Below, piece by piece: positions 37,401-46,775 of a DNA stretch of 64,000 bases (position 1 is its first letter; each line of letters opens with the position of its first letter). Under the pieces are notes generated by a model. That model was not told the DNA's origin. It ran no database searches and was given only the letters and a program-made list of their open reading frames with translations. Source of the DNA: CS4-C045 sp963844115 (GTDB lineage Bacteria > Planctomycetota > Planctomycetia > Pirellulales > UBA7805); the NCBI GenBank assembly GCA_963844115.1, contig CAWJNN010000068.1:1-64000 (forward strand), given 5' to 3'. The translations under genes and the position numbers were made by a program.

Positions 37401-38548
37401 GGTAATACACGAGCCAGAGATGCGCGACCCGCATTTGAACGCCGCAAGAATTCCAAGCCAGTCCCAAGCAAACCTGGCGCAAAGTCTCGACATCTTGAAG
37501 TGGCGATTCAGTCCGGCCTGGAGTTTCTGCGTTTGCAGCAGAGCGATAATGGCGGATGGAGTTTTCACAACTTTCCCGCGGCTCAAGACGGCTCGCTGCA
37601 GGATGAGATCGCCCAGGTTCACGCCGACACGGCAGCGACCGGATTGACATTGATGTCCTTCTTGGGCGCCGGCTACGATCATTTCGACTACGGCGGCGAA
37701 TATACGCAGGAAGTTCAGGCGGGACTGGATTACCTGGTCAAAAACCAAAAGGACAACGGCGACTTGTACGTTCCGCAAGATGCCATTAGCAACCGCTCGG
37801 CCGCCTTGTACAGCCACGCAATTGCAACCATGGCGCTATGCGAAGCGTACGGCATGACACACGATCCCAAGCTGAAACTGCCGGCGCAAAAGCGCTGCAG
37901 TACGTCGTCGATACTCAGCATGAGGACCGCGGTGGATGGCGGTATCTTGCTAAAAGTTCATCCGATTTATCCGTCACTGGCTGGATGTTTGTCGCATTGA
38001 AGAGTGGCAAATTGGCGGGTCTGGAAGTCCCCGAAGAATCATTAAATGCCGCCCTCGGCTATCTGGACCGCTGCCAGGGCAACACGAACGGCGAGAACGG
38101 GTACGTCTACAACCCCGACGCACTGGACACACCCACTCAGCGCCTCGGCCGCGATGTCACACGCCCAATGAGCGCGGTGGGTCTCCTGATGCGACTTTAT
38201 CAAGGAAGAGATCGATCGGATGCCGAGATTCGCGCAGGGGCGGATTTCCTGATGCAACAGCCGCCAGCCTACTACGCGGGACAGCGAGATACGTACTATT
38301 GGTACTATGCAACACAGGTCATGTTCCACATGAAGGGCGACTATTGGGAGAAATGGCAACTGCAGCTTCACGAACTGCTACGAGATACGCAAGAAAAACA
38401 AGGACCGCTGGCCGGCAGCTGGAACCCACGCGGCCCCGTACCCGATCGCTGGGGCGCTCAAGGTGGACGAATTTACGTCACCACGATGAACCTGCTGTCC
38501 CTGGAGGTCTCGTACCGCTATCTGCCACTTTATGTAGAAGTGGAATGA
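34447..38548 (+). CDS. Membrane protein with long Pro/Gln linker and C-terminal alpha/alpha-toroid (two frameshifts)
   Basis: About 1367 residues once two one-base gaps (near 37005 and 37889) are bridged. Three membrane helices lie in the first 120 residues (VNIVLLILGGFLTGEILIF, WLSWVWFAVIGTMLLAW, LSGAVALVLTLSLLTACYYF). Roughly 850 residues of low-complexity Ala/Pro/Gln/Thr-rich linker follow. The C-terminal domain has prenyltransferase/squalene-oxidase repeats (GLEFLRLQQSDNGGW, DTQHEDRGGWRYL, LSVTGWMFVALKSG, YYWYYATQVMF). The position after exbB-exbD and the TonB-like plan, a membrane anchor with a long proline-rich spacer, suggest that it receives energy from ExbBD. This is inference. The toroid probably binds protein or peptidoglycan rather than acting as a cyclase. 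Confidence 0.75.
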
Positions 38549-38757
38549 CGGGGGGATTGCGGATTGCGGATTGCGGATTGGGGATTGCGGATTGCGGATT
38601 GCGGATTGCGGATTGCGGATTGCGGATTGCGGATTGGGGATTGGGGATTGCGGATTGCGGATTGCGGATTGGGGATTGCGGATTGGGGATTGGGGATTGG
38701 GGATTGGGGATTGGGGATTGCGGATTGGGGATTGCGGATTGGGGATTACTGATTACC
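38549..38757. repeat. ATTGCGG/ATTGGGG heptamer array, about 29 units
   Basis: Uninterrupted GGATTGC and GGATTGG units in irregular order begin at the stop of the toroid gene and end at the stop of the convergent methyltransferase gene. It is the longest array of this family in the window. Confidence 0.97.
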
Positions 38758-39663
38758 ATTCTCCCTTCCCTGCTCTTCGTCTCGTTCGAAGAACATCACG
38801 TGCTGCCACGGTAATTTGTCGTATTCTTCGACCAGTTTGAATCCGTTCGGCTCCCACTCCTTCAGGATCTGCTCTTTGCTCATCTTGTGCAGTTTCTTGA
38901 TCGGCACCTTGGGATCTTCGGCGCGAAATTCGACCAATGCGATACGTCCCTTTGGCGCCAGGGCCGCACGCATCTTTTGCAACATGTGGACGGGATGAGA
39001 AAACTCGTGGTAGACGTCGACGCACAGGATCAAATCGATTTCACTTCCCTTCAGGTTGGGATCGTGAAAATCGCCCAGAATGCCTTCGATATTCGTAAGT
39101 TTTGCCGCCTTCGCACGTTCTTCCAGTAGCAGCAGCATTTCACGCTGGATATCGACGGCCACGACGCGGCCCTTCGCGCCGACCATGTTCGCCAGCTTCA
39201 ATGTGTAAAACCCGTTACCGCAGCCCATGTCGCAAATCGTCTGACCGGCTTTCACGTTCAGCACTTCCATCAGCGTGCTGCAATCCTCTTGGCGTTCGCG
39301 CGATTCGCGGATCAGCCACGGGGCACCATTAAAATGCATTGTCTGGGCGATTTCGCGACCCATATAATGAGTCCGCGGCGGTGGAACCTTGCTTTCGACC
39401 GGCTTACCGTCAGACGCAGGCTTAGCGTCAGGCACGGGCTTATTGTCCAACACTGGCTTATCGTCGAGCACTGGCTTATCGTCCAACACTGGCTTAGCGT
39501 CGGGCACTGGCTTGCGGTTCAACACCGCGGTACCGTCCGGCTCGTTGCCGGACGCCCTGCCCCCGTCGGTCGGTTCGTCGGCCAAACCGATGAGCGATCG
39601 TGACGCGATGCAGCTTAGCGACAGAAAAACGGCAAAGCAGACAACTGTGTGGCTTGACCTCAT
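38746..39663 (-). CDS. Exported class I SAM-dependent methyltransferase
   Basis: About 305 residues. From ATG 39663 a signal peptide (TVVCFAVFLSLSCIASRSLIGLA) is followed by a tandem KPVLDD/KPVPDA repeat, then a class I methyltransferase fold: NVKAGQTICDMGCGNGFYTLKLA (SAM motif I), VVAVDIQREML, ILCVDVYHEFSHP, GRIALVEFRAEDPKVPIKKLHKMS and LPWQHVMFFER. This family is common in planctomycetes and cyanobacteria. If exported, the source of SAM is unclear; the signal could be a membrane anchor. Its last codons run into the heptamer array. Confidence 0.85.
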   Translation of the reverse strand: MRSSHTVVCFAVFLSLSCIASRSLIGLADEPTDGGRASGNEPDGTAVLNRKPVPDAKPVLDDKPVLDDKPVLDNKPVPDAKPASDGKPVESKVPPPRTHYMGREIAQTMHFNGAPWLIRESRERQEDCSTLMEVLNVKAGQTICDMGCGNGFYTLKLANMVGAKGRVVAVDIQREMLLLLEERAKAAKLTNIEGILGDFHDPNLKGSEIDLILCVDVYHEFSHPVHMLQKMRAALAPKGRIALVEFRAEDPKVPIKKLHKMSKEQILKEWEPNGFKLVEEYDKLPWQHVMFFERDEEQGRENGNQ

Positions 39664-39820
39664 TGCGAGTCCTTTCCAATGCCAACGACGACGAAACACA
39701 AGACGGGGAAATCCGTAATCGCGAAGATTGCAGGCGGCAATCGAGGCTACCGGCCCGCTTGTCATTCTAGCCCAGTAACGCTGGTGTAGACATCACGGTT
39801 TTTCCCGAAATGGAGGCAGC

Positions 39821-40198
39821 GTGCGATTTTGGCGGTTCTTTTTTCGATCATGTCGACTGCGTTGCCCGCTCTGTGGTCGAGGTCGACTTTTTCGCGGCTG
39901 GTTTCGCATGAATCCACTGTGTGATCATTGCCAGTTGAAGTACGATCGCGATGCGGGCTACTTTCTCGGCTCGATCTATATCAACTATGGCCTGACGTCG
40001 TTGATCGTAGCCATAGGATATCCGCTTTTGTTTTTTGGCTTCGGCGTTGCGCCACGGGCTCTGCTGCTAGCCGGCATGGCGTTTTGTGTACTGTTTCCGC
40101 TCTGGTTCTTCCGCTATGCCCGCAGTCTGTGGATCGGATTTGATCAGTTCTTCGATCCGTCGCAGGAGGAGCAGCCTGCGAGCGATCACGACGGCTAA
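39821..40198 (+). CDS. DUF983 membrane protein
   Basis: 125 residues. Two CxxC pairs (CPLC at 15-18 and CDHC at 34-37) form a likely zinc ribbon, followed by two hydrophobic helices (LTSLIVAIGYPLLFFGFGV, ALLLAGMAFCVLFPLWFF). This is the DUF983 family, whose role is unknown, though members occur near cytochrome oxidase genes elsewhere. It is divergent from the methyltransferase gene. Confidence 0.88.
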   Translation: MRFWRFFFRSCRLRCPLCGRGRLFRGWFRMNPLCDHCQLKYDRDAGYFLGSIYINYGLTSLIVAIGYPLLFFGFGVAPRALLLAGMAFCVLFPLWFFRYARSLWIGFDQFFDPSQEEQPASDHDG

Positions 40199-40368
40199 AT
40201 AACGCCGCGCACGCTCGATAGCATCGTTTCGTTAGCTTTTCTTCAGCTAGAGCCGGCCCTGGCCGCTCCCTCGTCTGACCTGGCCCCACGGGCTATACTG
40301 ATGGCCTCGTTGACATTCAAACCGCTGTTAATGTTTGAACTACGTTCTGAATTTCCGGAGAAATACCA

Positions 40369-40842
40369 ATGCGACACCACTTTCTGTTCGTTACGCTTGC
40401 TACCTTGATTCTGCTACCTGTCCAACGAAGCTTTGCTCACTGCGAAGTTCCCTGCGGTATCTACGATGATCAACTTCGTTTTGTGGAAATGCTGGAAGAC
40501 CAGGCCACCATTGCCAAGGCCGTCGCCCAGATTAACGAACTGTCCGCAAAGAGCGATGCGCAATCGAAGAATCAGCTAGTGCGCTGGATCACTACCAAGG
40601 AAGCACACGCCACCAACACCCAACATATTGTCGCTCAGTATTTCATGACACAGCGTATCAAGTCCGACGATATGGCAGGCCCGCAAGCCTATCAAAAGAA
40701 GCTGGCCGCCGCGCACACGGTGATGGTTGCGGCCATGATGTGCAAGCAGAGCGCCGATGCCGCGCCGACGGCGGCGTTACGAGCAGCGATCTACGATTTC
40801 TATCGCGCTTACGAAGGTAAAGAACCCCAGTTTGACAAGTGA
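40369..40842 (+). CDS. sodN: Nickel superoxide dismutase with signal peptide
   Basis: 157 residues. The Ni-hook HCEVPCGIY begins at residue 24, directly after a signal peptide ending SFA, so signal peptidase cleavage would expose the required N-terminal His (H1, C2, P5, C6, Y9 of the mature protein). The rest is the four-helix bundle typical of Ni-SOD (KEAHATNTQHIVAQYFMTQRIK). It dismutates superoxide, here probably outside the cytoplasm. GGAGAAA precedes the ATG. No sodX-type protease gene is adjacent, in keeping with maturation by signal peptidase. Confidence 0.93.
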   Translation: MRHHFLFVTLATLILLPVQRSFAHCEVPCGIYDDQLRFVEMLEDQATIAKAVAQINELSAKSDAQSKNQLVRWITTKEAHATNTQHIVAQYFMTQRIKSDDMAGPQAYQKKLAAAHTVMVAAMMCKQSADAAPTAALRAAIYDFYRAYEGKEPQFDK

Positions 40843-40909
40843 CGGAGCTGGCGCTGACGCTCATTCAAATCGCGTCACGCTTCTTCTTCAATCTGCTAGT
40901 TCAATCTGC

Positions 40910-42320
40910 TTATTCAATTGAATCTGTGTTTCGTCGACTAAACCAGTAAGCTGGTATCCCCAGCAGCACCGGGACGCTTCCCAATAACGCCAATTGGGAA
41001 GCGTACACAATACTTGCGTGCAGCATGTACACACACATGCCGCAAAAAACGATCGGTACCAGAGGATACCACGGAACCGAGAACGGACGCTCCGCCGTTT
41101 TCGCTCGCGCACGCGACACGAACAGCGACAATCCGGTCAGCAGAAAGAAAAACCAGAAGACCGGTGCGGTGGCGGCGACCAGCGTCCCGAAACCACCTTG
41201 ATACTTCTCCCACGCCAGACCGCCCCAGCCGATCAAGGCTAGCATTCCGTCCACGACGTCGCGGCCAAGCGCGGTTCCAACCAGTGTGATCCACAACAGT
41301 GCGAATCCCGCTTGTGCGACCAGCGACCAGACGGGCGTGCCGAAGCGTGAGTTCCAATGGCCCAACCGGCGGAACATCACGTATTCCCTTCCCATCTCGG
41401 AATAGACGCGGGACCCGGTCAGAATCATCCCATTGACCGCGCCCAGCGCGGAGACCATGACCAGCAGGCTCATTCCGCGGAAACCCCATTCGCCCAGCCC
41501 CAACCTTAGCACATCCGCCGCCGGCGCCGTCGCTTGACGGAGTCCTTCAAATCCCAGCACCCACAGATAGGCCAGGTTCACCGCCAGGTAGCACAACGTC
41601 ACGATTCCGATTCCCACGAAGAGTGCTCGGGGCATATTGCGTTGTGGCTGGTGTACTTCGCTGGTGACCAGCGCCGCATCATTCCAACCGCCGTAGGCGT
41701 ACAGAACCAAGACCATGGCCAATCCGAATCCGGGTCCCGTCGTCGGCTGGCTTGTCGTAAAACTTTCCGGAGCGCTGACCTAGCGCCAGGCCAGTAGCTA
41801 CCAGCACGACAAGCCCGGTCAACTTGGCGAGCGTTAGAAGATTCTGGGTCATTTTTCCCAGCACCAGCCCCAGGATATTGGCAACGGTTAGCCACAGCAC
41901 GGCTGCCAGCGCGAACCAGACGGCGAAGTCAGGATTTAGCCCAAACATCGCGACCGCATAGTCAGCAAAGACGTACGCGGTAGCACCGATGACACCGGTG
42001 CGAATCCCAACCAATTGCGCCCAACCGAACAGAAAGCCAGTCAGGCGACCGAAGGTCTCAGTCAGGTAAACGTAATCACCTCCAGAGCGCAGATAGGTCG
42101 TGGCGAGTTCCGCGTAGCAGCACGCGCCGACCAGGGAAAGCAGCCCTCCTCCTACCCAGATCGCCATGCCGATCCAGAGACTGGAAACGTTACTGAAGAT
42201 CAAAGGCGGGGACCGAAAGATCGCCACGCCGACCACGATTCCGGTAATGATGCTGATCGTGTCCCACAATCCCAGCTGATTGCGACTTGAACTCGCTTCA
42301 TCCTGCGCTAACGGATGCAC
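40910..42320 (-). CDS. APC family amino acid permease (one-base frameshift)
   Basis: About 469 residues with roughly twelve membrane helices. The N terminus has LGLWDTISIITGIVVGVAIFRSPP, typical of LAT/APC transporters, then GGGLLSLVGACCYAELATTYLRSGGDYVYL. The second half resumes with AMVLVLYAYGGWNDAALVTSEV. The frame changes near 41736-41738 at a GGG run; removing one G gives a continuous GPGFGLAMVL. GTG 42320 is preferred as start because GAGGAA lies upstream. The 5' end faces the broken isoaspartyl methyltransferase gene. Confidence 0.85.
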
Positions 42321-42386
42321 GTTCAATCGATTCCTCAAAAACGTGTTGGGAATATGTACGATGCCGATTTGATACAATACCGTTGT

Positions 42387-42923
42387 ATGCAAACCTCTGA
42401 CATAGGCCCCAATTCGACGTCTCGAAAACGCCCACGCGTGAATCTGCTGGTGCTATTTTTCGCCACGGCAGCGGTCGCCTGGATTCTGTCCGTGATCACT
42501 CAGCCCGAGGCGGCGCGACGGCGTGTTCGTCCGGTCGGGCCTGCCGCGGATGTCGCCAGCGACGCAGAGGTCGTCGGCAATGCAGACGTCGAAGATTCCG
42601 GACAGGAACAGCGGCGCCGAGAGATGGTCAACCTGCTGCAGAAACAGGGAATCACGGACCCGCGTGTGTTGCGCACGATGAGTCGGGTGCCTCGACACGA
42701 ATTCGTCCCGCATGACCAGCGCGGCGCCGCGTACATAAATACAGCACTACCGCTTGACCACGGTCAAACGATTTCACAGCCGTACATCAGGACGGGAGTG
42801 CCTTGGAAGACGATCCGCTTCTTCAGATCGGCGTCCAGGGTTTTGCTAACATGGCGAAATGGCACGACCTCTTCGTATCGAGTATCCGGGAGCGCATTAC
42901 CATGTGATGTCTCGGGGGAATGA
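42387..42923 (+). pseudogene. Protein-L-isoaspartate O-methyltransferase, 3' truncated by an inserted element
   Basis: The N-terminal part has a membrane anchor (NLLVLFFATAAVAWILSVI) and then the conserved family start: QGITDPRVLRTMSRVPRHEFVP and ALPLDHGQTISQPYI. Right after this, where the SAM-binding domain should begin (VAYMTELL in homologues), the sequence changes to unrelated codons that run into a remnant of the transposase element at 42831. The catalytic domain is not found elsewhere in the window. The gene is therefore dead, or the region is misassembled. Confidence 0.75.
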
Positions 42924-43013
42924 GCGACGTCCGATTGTGCGAGATGACGCCGACCGGGCGGCTGATTGGCGCGTCAGCACGCGTCTGAGACGTACAGCAG
43001 GCGTCTGGAGCAT
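42831..43013 (+). mobile_element. Degenerate 5' remnant of the RAYT-type element
   Basis: Positions 42831-42957 are nearly identical to the start of the two full copies, beginning with GCGTCCAGGGTTTTGCTAAC. Beyond GACGCCGACCGGG the match decays through several small indels until 43013, where the full copy begins. Confidence 0.75.
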
Positions 43014-44075
43014 CAGAGTGGTTTGGGGTCAGAGCTTCATTAACCATTAGTGTTGATTCCGCGTCCGGGTTTTGCTAACATGGCGAAATGGCACGACCTC
43101 TTCGTATCGAGTATCCGGGAGCGCATTACCATGTGATGTCTCGGGGGAATGAGCGACGTCCGATTGTGCGAGATGACGCCGACCGGGAAAAGCGGCTTGA
43201 TTGGCTGCGTCGCACGGTGGAGACGTACGGCTGGCGTCTGCATGCTTTCGTTTTGATGAAAAACCACGACCATTTGTTCGTGGAAACTCCGGAGGCGAAT
43301 CTTTCCAGAGGGATGCAGTTTCTTAATGGTAGCTAGACCAGCTATTTCAATCGCCGCCATCGAAGATCAGGCCATCTGTTTCAGGGACGATACAAGGCGC
43401 AATTGGTGGAAGAGGAAGGTTATTACCTGGAAGTCAGCAGGTACATTCATCTAAATCCTGTGCGGGTGCCTATCGTGGCTCGACCGGAAGAATATCGGTG
43501 GAGCAGCTATCCTGGCTATCATTGGTCCGGCAAGACCCTTCCTTGGGTGACGTATAAGAATGTTCTCGGGGAGTTTAGCCGGAATCTGAAGTCAGCTCGC
43601 GCAGCTTATCGGCGTTTCGTACAGGCCGGGGTGCAGATGAAACCGGCTTCTCCCTTTCGTTCTGCATTTGAAGGGCTGATTGTCGGCGGCGAGGCTTTCG
43701 TCGGTCGTATTCAGTCCCTGCTATCCGATAAAGCATCCGATTCTGGCGTTCCTGACATCGAGCGACTGCGGTCCACGCCCACCCTCGCACAGATCCAAGA
43801 AAAGGTATGCGACGAGTTGGCCATCGACCCAAGATGCTGGGCGGCAGGCCGACGTTCGGACGACGCCTCACGAGCCATCGCATCTTACCTGGCTCGACGC
43901 CACTTTGGGTACCGCTCGAAGGATATCGCTGCGGCCTTCGGCTATGCCAGTTCCGGTGGCGTCGGGCAGGCGGTCAAGCGTGTTGAATCGGGCAATGCTT
44001 CTCTGAAAAGAACCAGCCGACGCCTCCTGGGACGTCTCACTAATGGCTAATGAAGCTCTGACCCCAATCCTCTCC
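43014..44075 (+). mobile_element. RAYT-type insertion element, copy 1
   Basis: 1062 bp, identical in length and arrangement to 45420-46481. The ends form imperfect 35-bp inverted repeats (43016-43050 against 44040-44074, 32 of 35 matching) with the core TTGGGGTCAGAGCTTCATTA. It carries one transposase gene interrupted by a stop codon. Confidence 0.88.
43088..44050 (+). pseudogene. REP-associated tyrosine (Y1) transposase with in-frame amber codon, copy 1
   Basis: The reading frame is continuous from 43088 to 44050 except for one TAG at 43334-43336, in the place where homologues have Tyr in LNGSYTxYFN. The N-terminal part has ARPLRIEYPGAHYHVMSRGN and the HUH-type motif MKNHDHLF. After the stop come YFNRRHRRSGHLFQGRYKA, YIHLNPVR and a DnaA_C-like HTH (SRAIASYLARRHFGYRSKDIAAAFGY). 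These HUH nucleases process single-stranded DNA ends and are linked with REP repeats. The amber codon makes it inactive unless it is suppressed. Confidence 0.88.
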
Positions 44076-45090
44076 CTGTCGGCATGGCGATCACTGCTTC
44101 GATCGGTCGGAGTCGATTGGTCGCTTCGTTCGCCGAGCCATTGCTTCTCGTTTGCTTTGCGTCTTCGCGGCTTCCTTCTCGCTGGCGATCCTCTCGCGCA
44201 TTCACGCTCGGCGATTTCCTTTCGGCGCAACTTACCCTTTTCCGCAAACGGTTTGCCTCTCCACGAGTCCCAGCGTTTGATATCGGCCCGGGCTTCTTCA
44301 AACGACTCGCCGTGTTGTTTCAGCCAGTCGATCAGTTTTTGCAAGTCAGCGTTTTGCCGTGGCGTCCTGGCTCTAGGACGTTGCTCTTCAAAGATTACTT
44401 GGTGCACAAGCCTCGTATTTTGGTTCGTTCGATATACCTTATGGTCAGCTCCGGCTTCGAGTAGTATCAGGGCGACGTCGTATTGTCCGCCCCAACCGAC
44501 CGCTTTCATCGCCGGCGTTCTACCAGATGTGTTCTTGTAGTTCAAGTCGGCCCCCTTTTGATCAACAACTGAACTCGTTCCTTCTTATTCAGGCCGCTCC
44601 CCGTGATCACCTCAAATACCGGGGTGTTCATGAACCTCAGTCGCCCGCGACACACCAAGTTCGGATCTCCGCCGTGCTCGAAAACATATTCAAAATACTT
44701 CGCAAACCTTGTCCTCGACGCCATGTGTGTGACGGAATCACCCGCTGAAATTGCCTTCCGCGTGTTGAAATCGCTCTGGAAAAGCACGTTCGGATCGGCC
44801 CCGTGCTCTAATAGTTTCTTGAGTCGTTCCGGCTTGTCGTCGGGGTAGGCCCACAACAGAGGCGTCATGTTGTCCTTTCCCAGGGCCTTGACGTCGGCGC
44901 CGGCGGCCACGAGTCGATCGATCTCCGGCAGGTCGTTCGCTTCAATCGCCTTGCAGAGGGCGATTACCTGGGGATCATCAAAGTATTCTTCCGCTTTCCA
45001 ATTGAACTTCGCGTGCCAAGTCGGCTCGGAGCAGCCCGCCTGGCAGCTTGTGAAAAGAATCGACAAGACACAGTTACGAAAAGTCGCCAC
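43868..45090 (-). CDS. Ankyrin-repeat protein, frameshifted and running into the element
   Basis: GTG start at 45090 with a lipoprotein-like N terminus (LSILFTSCQAGC). It contains several ankyrin repeats: ALCKAIEANDLPEIDRLVAAGADV, PLLWAYPDDKPERLKKLLEHGADPN, and, one frame over, GRTPAMKAVGWGGQYDVALILLEAGAD. The shift is near 44551-44559 at an A/G run; one extra base gives LLIKKGADLNYKN. The 3' frame continues across the element border at 44075 into antisense transposase sequence and stops at 43868, so its natural end was probably lost to the insertion. Function unknown. Confidence 0.6.
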
Positions 45091-45128
45091 GCCGGCATGA
45101 TGTAGGTTTCCTATCGAGTCTAGCGTAG

Positions 45129-45419
45129 TTAGAGATTATACCCGAAGAGATCCTCGTCGGCGAATATAATGTTGTCGATCACCAGGAGGCCGTAGAGGTA
45201 GGATTCACGGTAATGCGACAATAGCATCTGATACAAAACGCCCGCGCCTGCAGCCCCTTGGAATAACGGTCCTAGAGGAGTGCCGAAAACGACCGCGCCC
45301 GTAAAGATGGCTATATCAAAGTCATAAGGACCATCGAGCTGCTTGATTCTGTTTCCCAGTGCGTCACGGGAAACCGGGGGGACCAACGTTGTCTGGACAT
45401 TGCTGAGTATTCCAATCGA
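45129..45419 (-). pseudogene. Hydrophobic hypothetical protein, 5' truncated by element copy 2
   Basis: The frame ends at 45129 and is open up to the element border at 45420 without a clear start. The residues (DIAIFTGAVVFGTPLGPLFQGAAGAG, YLYGLLVIDNIIFADEDLFGYNL) are not recognised. Its upstream part appears to have been displaced by the insertion. Confidence 0.45.
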
Positions 45420-46481
45420 CAGAGTGGTTTGGGGTCAGAGCTTCATTAACCATTAGTGTTGATTCCGCGTCCGGGTTTTGCTAACATGGCGAAATGGCAC
45501 GACCTCTTCGTATCGAGTATCCGGGAGCGCATTACCATGTGATGTCTCGGGGGAATGAGCGACGTCCGATTGTGCGAGATGACGCCGACCGGGAAAAGCG
45601 GCTTGATTGGCTGCGTCGCACGGTGGAGACGTACGGCTGGCGTCTGCATGCTTTCGTTTTGATGAAAAACCACGACCATTTGTTCGTGGAAACTCCGGAG
45701 GCGAATCTTTCCAGAGGGATGCAGTTTCTTAATGGTAGCTAGACCAGCTATTTCAATCGCCGCCATCGAAGATCAGGCCATCTGTTTCAGGGACGATACA
45801 AGGCGCAATTGGTGGAAGAGGAAGGTTATTACCTGGAAGTCAGCAGGTACATTCATCTAAATCCTGTGCGGGTGCCTATCGTGGCTCGACCGGAAGAATA
45901 TCGGTGGAGCAGCTATCCTGGCTATCATTGGTCCGGCAAGACCCTTCCTTGGGTGACGTATAAGAATGTTCTCGGGGAGTTTAGCCGGAATCTGAAGTCA
46001 GCTCGCGCAGCTTATCGGCGTTTCGTACAGGCCGGGGTGCAGATGAAACCGGCTTCTCCCTTTCGTTCTGCATTTGAAGGGCTGATTGTCGGCGGCGAGG
46101 CTTTCGTCGGTCGTATTCAGTCCCTGCTATCCGATAAAGCATCCGATTCTGGCGTTCCTGACATCGAGCGACTGCGGTCCACGCCCACCCTCGCACAGAT
46201 CCAAGAAAAGGTATGCGACGAGTTGGCCATCGACCCAAGATGCTGGGCGGCAGGCCGACGTTCGGACGACGCCTCACGAGCCATCGCATCTTACCTGGCT
46301 CGACGCCACTTTGGGTACCGCTCGAAGGATATCGCTGCGGCCTTCGGCTATGCCAGTTCCGGTGGCGTCGGGCAGGCGGTCAAGCGTGTTGAATCGGGCA
46401 ATGCTTCTCTGAAAAGAACCAGCCGACGCCTCCTGGGACGTCTCACTAATGGCTAATGAAGCTCTGACCCCAATCCTCTCC
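45420..46481 (+). mobile_element. RAYT-type insertion element, copy 2
   Basis: A direct repeat of 43014-44075 at a constant offset of 2406 bp, with the same inverted ends and the same internal stop codon. I compared the open frames and both borders and saw no difference. Confidence 0.88.
45494..46456 (+). pseudogene. REP-associated tyrosine (Y1) transposase with in-frame amber codon, copy 2
   Basis: The same as copy 1, including the TAG (45740-45742) and the DnaA_C-like C terminus. The shared nonsense codon implies duplication after the mutation, trans-mobilisation, or an assembly duplication. Confidence 0.88.
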
Positions 46482-46775
46482 GGAATCCTGGAACCCGTTT
46501 CGTGTGACGGCCGCCACGTCGACGTGCTGCGCCGCCGTCGTGTCAGATTCACCGCCGCGAGTGCTCATAAAAAAAGTCCGGAGACCGTGGTGTATCGAGA
46601 GTCGCTTAAGGTGGGAAAAAGAAAAGCGACACTTCTGTACTGCAAGAGGCGGGACACGCTAACGACTCATTTTCGCGGGAAGATCGTCGCCAACGCGCTC
46701 TTCTTCTACCTTTCCCTTGCCAACACGCACGGTCTCCGGTTTGTTTCGTCCCCCAGATCAACTCGCGTCACGGGT
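46482..46775. other. Spacer after element copy 2, no gene recognised
   Basis: An open frame crosses it but has no recognisable motif. It may be what remains of a gene cut by the element. Confidence 0.4.

Noticed and set aside
38549..38757. Possible CRISPR array
   Set aside because: The repeat is a contiguous 7-bp tandem with no spacers, no 25-40 bp repeat and no cas genes.
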